Below are positions 13,471-19,346 of a stretch of 19,346 bases of DNA, piece by piece. The stretch lies in the NCBI GenBank assembly GCA_035532735.1, contig DATKQM010000027.1, forward strand, positions 1-19,346. The letters are read 5' to 3'. The position numbers and the translations under genes are program-made. Source of the DNA: Chersky-840 sp035532735 (GTDB taxonomy: Bacteria > Actinomycetota > Acidimicrobiia > Acidimicrobiales > UBA8190). Each line of letters begins with the position of its first letter. Positions within the stretch are counted from its first letter, which is position 1. Below the pieces are notes generated by a model. That model worked only from the letters and a program-made list of their open reading frames with translations, was not told the origin of the DNA and searched no databases.

Positions 13471-15357
13471 ATGCTCCTCGACAACATCCACGAGCCAGCC
13501 GACCTCCGCAAACTGTCGCAAGAGCAGTTGACCGAGCTGGCGGCTGAGATCCGGGCCTGCATCGTCGATCGGGTCACGGCGAACGGGGGGCACCTCGGGT
13601 CCAACCTCGGAGCCGTCGAGCTGACCTTGGCGGTCCACCGGGTCTTCGACTCCCCCCGTGACGTCATCTTGTGGGACACGGGCCACCAGGCCTACGTGCA
13701 CAAGCTCGTCACCGGGCGCCAGGAGAGCTTCGCCACCTTGCGCCAGCCGGGCGGCATGTCGGGATACCCTTCGCGCGCCGAATCCCCCCACGACTGGATC
13801 GAGAACAGCCACGCCTCGACCGCTCTCAGCTACGCCCACGGGATCGCCATGGGCCTGGAGCGTCGGGGCGAGGGGGATCGGCATGTGGTGGCCATCCTCG
13901 GTGACGGGTCACTGACCGGGGGTATGGCCTACGAGGCCCTCAACAACCTCGGCCACGCCGGCACCCGGGTTGTCATCGTCCTCAACGACAACGGGCGGTC
14001 CTACGCGCCGACGGTGTCTCGGCTGTCGGCCGGGCTGACCCAGCTCCGCCTGAGCCCCTCCTACGTCCACGCCCGAGAACGGGCCCGCCACGCCCTGCGC
14101 GCCATCCCCGGCCTCGGTGGGCTCGCGTATTCGAGCCTGCACGGCCTCACCAGCGCCGTGCGCGAGATCGTGACGCCGCACCGCTTCTTCGAGACCCTCG
14201 GGGTCCGCTACGCCGGGCCCATCGACGGGCACGACATCGCCGGCATGGAGCAGGCCCTCGCGCACGCCACGGAATGGGATGGGCCGATCGTCGTCCACGT
14301 CCTCACCCAGAAGGGTCGGGGATATGCCCCCGCCGAAGAGGACGACGTCCAGCGGTTGCACGACTTCAAGGTGCAGCCGAGCGCCCTCGCCCCTTCGGCC
14401 ACGATCGCGCCGGCCACCTACACCGACGCCTTCACCCGGGCCGTCCTCGAAGCCGCCCGCCAACGGCCCGAGGTCGTGGCCATCACCGCCGCCATGCCCG
14501 GGCCGACCGGGCTCCTCCCCTTCCAAGCCGAGTTCCCCGACCGCTTCCTCGACGTCGGCATCGCCGAGCAGCACGCCGTCACCGCCGCCGCGGGGATGGC
14601 CATGGCCGGGCTCCGACCCGTGGTGGCGATCTACTCCACCTTCTTGAGCCGTGCTTTCGACCAGGCCAACCTCGACGTCGGGCTCCACGGCCTTCCCGTG
14701 GTCTTCGCCCTCGATCGCGCCGGGATCACCGGTGACGACGGGCCCAGTCACCACGGGGTCCTCGACCTCTCCCTCACCTTGTCGATCCCGGGGATGACGG
14801 TCTTCGCCCCGTCGTCGGCCCAGGAGGTCGGGGTCATGCTCGACGAGGCGCTGAGTTTGGCGGGCCCGTCCGCCATCCGGTTCCCGAAGACTCCGGCCCG
14901 CCAGGCTCGGGACGGCGCCGTGGGCACCGGGCTCTCGGCCCGTCTGGTCCACCGTGGCGACGGCACGGTCTGTCTGCTCGCCGTGGGCAAGCTGGTCGAA
15001 GCCGCTGAGGAGGCGGCCGGCAAGCTGGCCGCTGACGGGGTCGACGCCACGGTGTGGGACGTCAGGGTCGTCTCGCCCCCGGACCCGGTGATGCTCGCCG
15101 ACGCGGCCGCTCATGGTCTGGTCGTCACGATGGAGGACGGCTTCCGGGTCGGTGGGGCGGGCACCTTCCTGGCCGACGCCCTGCGAGGCCTGACCGACAT
15201 CGACCATCCTCTGCCCCCCGTGTGCGTGCTCGGGGTGCCGCCGCGCTACATCCCTCAGGGCAAGCCCGACGGGATCCTGGCCGAGCTCGGCCTGGACGGG
15301 CCCGGCATCGCCGCTGCGGTGACCGAGGCTCTGGCCACCGAGCGCGACCGCCTCTAG
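13471..15357 (+). CDS. dxs: 1-deoxy-D-xylulose-5-phosphate synthase
   Basis: DXS joins pyruvate and glyceraldehyde 3-phosphate to form 1-deoxy-D-xylulose 5-phosphate, the entry step of the MEP isoprenoid pathway; it needs thiamine diphosphate and Mg. The 628-residue protein has the normal length. Visible motifs are GGHLGSNLG (about 39-47), the TPP/Mg motif GDGSLTGG (144-151) with NDN (172-174), YAGPIDGHD, and the catalytic Glu in GIAEQHAVTAAAGMA (366). The second half has DRAGITGDDGPSHHG, as in actinobacterial enzymes. ATG 13471 is chosen because AGGG lies five bases before it and the family begins MLLDNIHEPADLR here; the longer frame from 13426 would overlap the -10 box. It is probably monocistronic, since a hairpin follows. 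Confidence 0.97.
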   Translation: MLLDNIHEPADLRKLSQEQLTELAAEIRACIVDRVTANGGHLGSNLGAVELTLAVHRVFDSPRDVILWDTGHQAYVHKLVTGRQESFATLRQPGGMSGYPSRAESPHDWIENSHASTALSYAHGIAMGLERRGEGDRHVVAILGDGSLTGGMAYEALNNLGHAGTRVVIVLNDNGRSYAPTVSRLSAGLTQLRLSPSYVHARERARHALRAIPGLGGLAYSSLHGLTSAVREIVTPHRFFETLGVRYAGPIDGHDIAGMEQALAHATEWDGPIVVHVLTQKGRGYAPAEEDDVQRLHDFKVQPSALAPSATIAPATYTDAFTRAVLEAARQRPEVVAITAAMPGPTGLLPFQAEFPDRFLDVGIAEQHAVTAAAGMAMAGLRPVVAIYSTFLSRAFDQANLDVGLHGLPVVFALDRAGITGDDGPSHHGVLDLSLTLSIPGMTVFAPSSAQEVGVMLDEALSLAGPSAIRFPKTPARQARDGAVGTGLSARLVHRGDGTVCLLAVGKLVEAAEEAAGKLAADGVDATVWDVRVVSPPDPVMLADAAAHGLVVTMEDGFRVGGAGTFLADALRGLTDIDHPLPPVCVLGVPPRYIPQGKPDGILAELGLDGPGIAAAVTEALATERDRL

Positions 15358-15379
15358 CTGTCGTGACCGGGACCGGCCT

Positions 15380-15398
15380 GGGCCGGGACAGCCGGCCC
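15380..15398 (+). terminator. Hairpin after dxs
   Basis: GGGCCGG and CCGGCCC pair over seven bases around loop GACAG, 23 bases after the dxs stop. No T tract. It separates dxs from the acyl-CoA ligase gene. Confidence 0.5.
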
Positions 15399-15449
15399 GG
15401 ACCACGATCGTCGGCACCGACGTCACCGGCCGCCGGTTGTCCCCCTGAC

Positions 15450-15463
15450 GGGAACTTGTTCTA
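15450..15463 (+). promoter_or_regulatory. KstR-like operator before the FadD19-like gene
   Basis: The bases GGGAACTTGTTCTA fit the KstR consensus TnnAACnnGTTnnA at all conserved positions except the first T. The inner palindrome GAAC-TT-GTTC is perfect. The site ends ten bases before the GTG start, where a TetR-type repressor would block transcription. KstR controls sterol catabolism in mycobacteria and rhodococci; no kstR gene is visible in this window. Confidence 0.6.
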
Positions 15464-15473
15464 GTTTGGTCCC

Positions 15474-17096
15474 GTGGAATTCAACCTCGCCGACCTCTTC
15501 GAGGCGGCCGCCGACGCTTTCCCCGACCGCGAGTACATCGTCTGCGATGGCCGCCGGTTCACCTACGCGCAGATAGAGCAACGGGCCAATCGCCTCGCCC
15601 ACCATCTCGCTGCGGCCGGGGTGGGCCAGGGAGATCACGTCGGCATCTACGCGCTGAACAGCGCCGAGTGGGTCGAGACGGCGTGGGCGGTGTTCAAGCT
15701 GCGGGCGGTGTGGATCAACATCAACTTCCGCTACGTCGAGGACGAGCTGCGGTACCTGTTCTCGAACGCAGACCTCGTGGCTCTCGTGCACCAACGACAG
15801 TTCTCGCCCCGGGTGGCGGCTCTGCTCCCGGAGCTGCCGGCATTGCGACACGTGGTCGTGATCGACGACGACAGCGGCGAGCCGGACCCGCGCCACGACG
15901 CCGTCGACTTCGAAGCGGCCGTAGCGTCGGGATCACCCGAGCGCGACTTCGCGCCCCGCTCGGGTGATGACCTCTACATCCTCTACACCGGTGGGACCAC
16001 CGGCATGCCCAAGGGTGTCGTGTGGCCCCAGCGCAACGTCTTCTTCGCGCTCGGGGGAGGCCTCGACGCGCTCACTGGCTTCCGCATGGACCGGCCGGGG
16101 CAGATGGTGGAGAAGGGAATGGCCGCCGGAGGCCAACTCACGTTCCTTCCCATCGCACCGCTCATGCACGGCGCCACGCAATGGGGTGTCATGGGCCAGA
16201 GCTTCGTCGGCAACCGGGTCTGTCTCGTGCCGAAGTTCGACCCCCACGAGGTGTGGACCATCGTCGAGCGCGAGAAGGTGAACATGGTCATGATCACCGG
16301 CGACGCCATGGGCAAGCCGCTCATCGAAGCATTGGGCGAGCCCGGCGTCTCCTACGACTTGTCCTCGTTGATCGGTATCACCTCCACCGCTGCGCTCTTC
16401 TCCCCTTCGGTCAAAGACGCCTTCTTCACTCAGTTCCCCAACCTGATCATGACCGACGCAGTCGGGTCCTCCGAGGCCGGCAACAACGGGATCTCGATGA
16501 TCAAGCCGGGCGGGACGGCCATGCGGAGCGGCCCGACGGTGTCCTCCACCGGCGGCACGGTCGTGTTCGACGAGAGCTTCGAGCTCGTGAAGCCGGGCTC
16601 GGGTGTGATCGGGAAGATCGCTCGGTCCGGTGACATCCCCATCGGGTACTACAACGACCCCGTGAAGAGCGCCGAGGTGTTCATCACCGTCGAGGGCAAG
16701 CAGTTCGTGATGCCCGGCGACTTCGCCACCGTGGAGGCTGACGGGTCGGTGACCCTTCTGGGCAGGGGTTCGATCTGTATCAACTCGGGCGGAGAGAAGA
16801 TCTTCCCCGAAGAGGTCGAGTCTGTCGTGCGGTCCCACCCCGATGTCATGGACGCCATCGTCGTGGGCGCTCCCGACGAGCGATTCGGCCAGCGGGTGGC
16901 CGCGATCATCGAGCCCCGGATCGGGCGCGTCGCTCCGTCGCTCGAGGCCGTCCAGGAACATTGTCGGACCCACGTCGCCGGATACAAGGTGCCTCGACAA
17001 CTCCACGTCGTTGACAGGATCGAGCGCTCGCCGAGCGGCAAGCCCGATTACCAGTGGGCCAATGCCATTGTCACGACCCAGACACCGGTGAGTTGA
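15474..17096 (+). CDS. Acyl-CoA ligase, FadD19-like (steroid side chain or fatty acid)
   Basis: This 540-residue ANL-superfamily enzyme should activate a carboxylic acid to acyl-AMP and then acyl-CoA. The P-loop YTGGTTGMPKG is at 171-181, the A5-like segment TDAVGSSEAGNNG at about 328-340, the hinge GDFATVEADGSVTLLGRGS at about 418-436 and the catalytic Lys in SPSGKPDY at 523. Segments such as VNFRYVEDELRYLFSNAD-like, GSPERDFAPRS and HGATQ closely follow M. tuberculosis FadD19, the ligase for C26/C24 cholesterol side-chain acids. A KstR-like palindrome just upstream fits sterol catabolism, but general fatty-acid substrates remain possible. GTG 15474 is the start. No Shine-Dalgarno is evident, so a leaderless or very short leader is possible. 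The next gene begins 39 bases downstream. Confidence 0.88.
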   Translation: MEFNLADLFEAAADAFPDREYIVCDGRRFTYAQIEQRANRLAHHLAAAGVGQGDHVGIYALNSAEWVETAWAVFKLRAVWININFRYVEDELRYLFSNADLVALVHQRQFSPRVAALLPELPALRHVVVIDDDSGEPDPRHDAVDFEAAVASGSPERDFAPRSGDDLYILYTGGTTGMPKGVVWPQRNVFFALGGGLDALTGFRMDRPGQMVEKGMAAGGQLTFLPIAPLMHGATQWGVMGQSFVGNRVCLVPKFDPHEVWTIVEREKVNMVMITGDAMGKPLIEALGEPGVSYDLSSLIGITSTAALFSPSVKDAFFTQFPNLIMTDAVGSSEAGNNGISMIKPGGTAMRSGPTVSSTGGTVVFDESFELVKPGSGVIGKIARSGDIPIGYYNDPVKSAEVFITVEGKQFVMPGDFATVEADGSVTLLGRGSICINSGGEKIFPEEVESVVRSHPDVMDAIVVGAPDERFGQRVAAIIEPRIGRVAPSLEAVQEHCRTHVAGYKVPRQLHVVDRIERSPSGKPDYQWANAIVTTQTPVS

Positions 17097-17135
17097 GCTC
17101 GAGCGCCGCGCCCGTCGCACGGTGAGGTGCTGACC

Positions 17136-17756
17136 GTGCCCGTCACCCTCGCTGATCTCGTCGGAGACGGACGAGCCGCTGTGCTCACCATGGAGATCCA
17201 GCGAGGAGTCGTGGGCGACCTCTCGAGCTTCCCGGAGCTCGCCGCGGCTGCACAAGAGATCGGGCTCGTCGCCAACACGGCGCGCCTGCTGGTGGCGGCG
17301 CGCGCCGCTGAGGTTCCTGTTGTCCACTGCACCGCAGGCTTCCGGCCCGACCGGCGCGGCTCTCCCGCCAACGCGCCACTCATCTCTGCCATGCTGCGCC
17401 GGCCCGAACACCTCGTCGAGGGCACCCCCGCGGTCGAGCTCGTTCCTGAGCTCGGTCCTGAGCCCGAGGACCTCGTGTCTCACCGTGGGCACGGTGTGTC
17501 GCCCTTCACCGGCACGACGCTCGACCCCACCCTGCGCGCGCTCGGCGTGTCCACGGTGGTGGCCACGGGCGTGTCGGTGAACCTCGGCATCCTGGGTCTC
17601 GCCATCGAGGCGGTGAACCTCGGTTACCGGGTGGTGGTGGCCACCGACGCCGTGTGCGGCATCCCCCGGGACTATGCCGACGCACTGATGGACCACACCC
17701 TCTCCCTGGTGGCGCTGTTGGCTCCATCCGACGCGGTGGCGGACGCCCTTTCCTGA
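17136..17756 (+). CDS. Isochorismatase-fold hydrolase family protein lacking the catalytic Cys
   Basis: The 206-residue product has the isochorismatase/cysteine-hydrolase fold: AVLTMEIQRGVVG (15-27) for strand 1, VVHCTAGFRPD (63-73), SPFTGTTLDPTLRALGVSTVVATGVSV, and GYRVVVATDAVCG near 164-176. In cysteine hydrolases the triad is Asp (ID-Q), Lys, and Cys (GVxTNxCV). Here the first is Glu20, the Lys site shows His/Arg (SHRGHG), and the Cys site is Gly151 (SVNLGIL). Nicotinamidase-type catalysis is therefore unlikely; EntB-like enzymes also lack the Cys but keep Asp and Lys. GTG 17136 is preferred (GAGG eight bases before); GTG 17127 is an alternative. The gap of 39 bases suggests cotranscription with the FadD19-like gene. 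The substrate is unknown. Confidence 0.75.
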   Translation: MPVTLADLVGDGRAAVLTMEIQRGVVGDLSSFPELAAAAQEIGLVANTARLLVAARAAEVPVVHCTAGFRPDRRGSPANAPLISAMLRRPEHLVEGTPAVELVPELGPEPEDLVSHRGHGVSPFTGTTLDPTLRALGVSTVVATGVSVNLGILGLAIEAVNLGYRVVVATDAVCGIPRDYADALMDHTLSLVALLAPSDAVADALS

Positions 17757-18112
17757 CCGCCCGACGCGCGACAACGTGCGCAGGTACCAACGTGCGGAGG
17801 TACCAACGTGCGGAGGTACCAAGGCGGCGCGCCATGTCCGCTCGTGGCGGCGTCCCGTGGGGATCGGCACCACGTCGAGCCTGGGTCGCCCGTCGTGCGG
17901 TGCGTCGGGACCGCCGCCGCGTGTGCCGACCCCGGGGGGGCCGAGGGTGACACAGCAGCGGCGACCCGACCAAGCGCCGGCACCGACGAGGACCCGCCTC
18001 AGGCGACGACACTTGAGCCCCCGCACTGACGCACAGGTGACCGCCAACGAGGCTAGTTCGTCTGTGGGCGCGACATCCGGGACGCTTCGGGCTCGCTGCG
18101 CAGCTCCCGATA
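17757..18112. other. 356-base intergenic region with tandem repeats, no supported gene
   Basis: No reading frame here has believable protein content; open frames on either strand are Arg/Gly/Pro-rich shadows. It holds three 16-base tandem repeats near its left end, a G/C homopolymer stretch around 17931-17940, and TAATGT (18111-18116) overlapping the start of the next gene as a possible -10. I see no tRNA, transposon end or clear terminator hairpin. Confidence 0.6.
17772..17819. repeat. Three tandem 16-base repeats (CAACGTGCGGAGGTAC)
   Basis: Copies at 17772-17787, 17788-17803 and 17804-17819; the first has C for G at one position and the other two are identical. The KpnI-type palindrome GGTACC recurs at each junction. 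They are direct repeats without spacers, so not a CRISPR array. They lie 16 bases after the isochorismatase-like stop. Confidence 0.9.
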
Positions 18113-18910
18113 ATGTCTCGCCCCGTGTTCAGCCGGTCCGCGCGCGTGTTCGTCGAAGACACGTTCGCACCGTTCAACCCGATGCTGAAGGTACTGGTGC
18201 GCGGCGCGTTGTTCCGAACCGGCGCTGACGTGACCGAATCCACGACCCGACGGCCGTGCCTGGTGCTGGCTCCCCATCCCGACGATGAGACGCTCGGTGT
18301 CGGTGCGACCATCATGCGTAAGGTCGATGCTGGCACCCCGGTGCACCTGGTCATCGCCACCGACGGCAGCAAGTCGCCCATCGGCGACCCCGAAGAGGTG
18401 AGCGCGCTACGGAGCGCCGAGCTTCGTGTCGCATGCGGCGTGCTCGGCCTGACCGAGCGGGACGTGACCCGGCTCCCTTTCGTCGACGCGGAGCTCGGCG
18501 CGGATCCCGGGGCCCTCGTCGCCGCGATCGCGGAGGTGGTGGCGGCGCATCGTCCGGCCGAGGTCCTCGTCACCGGGGAGGACGACCCGCACGAGGACCA
18601 TGCGGTGCTCGGCGCCGCCACGCGCCGTGCCCTGACGGGGACCGGCGTCCGGATGCTCACCTACCCCATCTGGCAGTTCGACCGGCCGGCCCGCTTGGTC
18701 CGGTACCTCAGGCGCGGCGCGCGCCCCGAGCTCGTGCGCACCGACGGCTACCGAGAGCGCAAGCGCGAGGCGGTCGCCGCCTACCCGTCACAGATGGCGG
18801 CCCACAACGACGACCCCGAGGGACTGAAGCCGAGCTTCCTGCCGAACTTCGACGGTCCCTACGAGATGTTCTTTCCCGTCGACCTCTCCGCTGAGAAGGC
18901 CAAGGAGTAA
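18113..18910 (+). CDS. PIG-L family zinc-dependent deacetylase
   Basis: The 265-residue protein has APHPDDETLG (53-62), the PIG-L/LmbE metal-binding and catalytic motif, and HEDH (160-163), which supplies the third metal ligand as HxxH. Family members remove N-acetyl groups from GlcNAc-type sugars, as in mycothiol or lipoglycan biosynthesis, or from unknown substrates. DGSKSPIGDPEEVSALRSAELRVACGVLGL (84-113) is typical of the family. The N-terminal 45 residues add a hydrophobic, amphipathic stretch. A substrate cannot be assigned; MshB-specific features were not recognised. ATG 18113 is used, but TAATGT at 18111-18116 could be a -10, in which case leaderless GTG 18125 would be the true start. 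The gene converges on the LLM monooxygenase gene with only ten bases between. Confidence 0.85.
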   Translation: MSRPVFSRSARVFVEDTFAPFNPMLKVLVRGALFRTGADVTESTTRRPCLVLAPHPDDETLGVGATIMRKVDAGTPVHLVIATDGSKSPIGDPEEVSALRSAELRVACGVLGLTERDVTRLPFVDAELGADPGALVAAIAEVVAAHRPAEVLVTGEDDPHEDHAVLGAATRRALTGTGVRMLTYPIWQFDRPARLVRYLRRGARPELVRTDGYRERKREAVAAYPSQMAAHNDDPEGLKPSFLPNFDGPYEMFFPVDLSAEKAKE

Positions 18911-18920
18911 GCCGACCCGC

Positions 18921-19346
18921 TCAGGCGCCGATCTGCTCGATGCGCTGGCGCGTGGTGCTGTGGATGGGGTCCTTGTCGAACTGCGGCAGGACGTGCTTGC
19001 CGAAGGTGTCGACGGCCTCCTCGCACAGCTCGATGGGCATCGACGACGACAACATGCCGAAGCTCAGCTGGTCCGCGCCGGTGTCGGCGAAGCGCTGGAT
19101 CGAGCGGGCCACCTCGTCGGGGTCGCCCACCGCGATGAGGCCGCTCTCGATGTTCTTGTTGATCTGATCGGGCGTGGAGGGCGGGATGACGTTGGGCCAA
19201 TCCGGAACACCGGGCGGACGCGGGAAGGTGTCGAGATACCGGAACACGAGACTCAGATGGACATTCGAATCGATGTCGGCGAACACGTCGCGGGCCCGGC
19301 CCCCGTCCTCGAGACAGAGCATCTGGGTCGTGATCATGACGTTGTT
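18921..19346 (-). CDS. LLM-class flavin-dependent monooxygenase, C-terminal part (runs off right edge)
   Basis: The frame is open from the right edge to TGA at 18921, giving 141 visible residues from the C terminus; the start is outside the window. The segment SGLIAVGDPDEVARSIQRFADTGADQLSF read in two halves is the hallmark of bacterial luciferase-like (LLM) oxidoreductases: GxPxeVaexixxyxxaGadxl. The protein ends with FGKHVLPQFDKDP, again typical of the family. These enzymes use FMN or F420 to oxidise small molecules; which cofactor applies here cannot be told from this part. Upstream residues VPDWPNVIPPSTPDQI suggest a subgroup with an insertion. A separate transcription unit, convergent with the PIG-L gene. 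Confidence 0.85.
   Translation of the reverse strand, partial: NNVMITTQMLCLEDGGRARDVFADIDSNVHLSLVFRYLDTFPRPPGVPDWPNVIPPSTPDQINKNIESGLIAVGDPDEVARSIQRFADTGADQLSFGMLSSSMPIELCEEAVDTFGKHVLPQFDKDPIHSTTRQRIEQIGA

Noticed and set aside
13909..15426. Minus-strand open frame of 505 codons opposite dxs
   Set aside because: Shadow of dxs; composition is low complexity.
17772..17819. Possible CRISPR array
   Set aside because: The repeats are only 16 bases and directly adjacent, with no spacers and no cas genes nearby.
15933..18047. Minus-strand open frame of 704 codons
   Set aside because: It lies opposite the FadD19-like and isochorismatase-like genes and has His/Arg/Gly-rich content without any domain.

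Overview
The window is GC-rich throughout, with dense coding, many GTG/TTG starts and TAnnnT-type -10 elements. Gene content points to a high-GC actinobacterium, probably class Acidimicrobiia: an actinobacterial-type DXS, a FadD19-like acyl-CoA ligase, an FmdB protein behind a CIRCE operator, AIM24, TldD/TldE, and a chromosomal type IV pilus ATPase cluster. The taxon is inferred from gene content and style, not from a marker gene. I saw no tRNA, rRNA, insertion sequence, phage gene or CRISPR array.

Left third (1-7915), type IV pilus region. Two PilB/GspE-type ATPases run leftwards and overlap by ATGA; the second leaves the window. A prepilin-peptidase-like membrane protein (plus strand) lies between the pilB-like gene and pilT (minus strand). 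It keeps the cysteine-rich N-terminal half but appears to have lost both catalytic aspartates. To the right follow three plus-strand genes without a recognised function: a tail-anchored membrane protein, a small CxxC protein, and a 504-residue proline-rich, probably disordered protein. Their position beside pilT suggests pilus-related accessory roles, but that is association only.

Middle (7926-13176), housekeeping and stress. moaC (molybdenum cofactor) is divergent from an FmdB-family zinc-ribbon gene that carries a near-perfect HrcA/CIRCE operator. The MoaC has Arg in place of the usual active-site His. Then come the overlapping tldD-tldE pair (minus), a FlK-like hotdog thioesterase (plus) and an AIM24-family gene (minus). 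Convergent gene ends are mostly separated by short GC-rich hairpins.

Right third (13177-19346), isoprenoid and lipid metabolism. dxs is followed by a hairpin, then by a FadD19-like steroid/fatty acyl-CoA ligase with a KstR-like palindrome ten bases before its start. A downstream isochorismatase-fold gene lacks the usual Asp and Cys and is probably in the same operon. A 356-base gap contains three 16-base tandem repeats and precedes a PIG-L-type deacetylase. A luciferase-like (LLM) flavin monooxygenase runs off the right edge.

Best candidates for something unusual: the peptidase-dead PilD-like protein within the pilus ATPase cluster, the three unknown genes beside it with two promoter-region motifs, the CIRCE-controlled FmdB/Ruc-like chaperone, the MoaC His-to-Arg change, and the KstR-like site before fadD19. 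No complete novel defence or mobile system was found.
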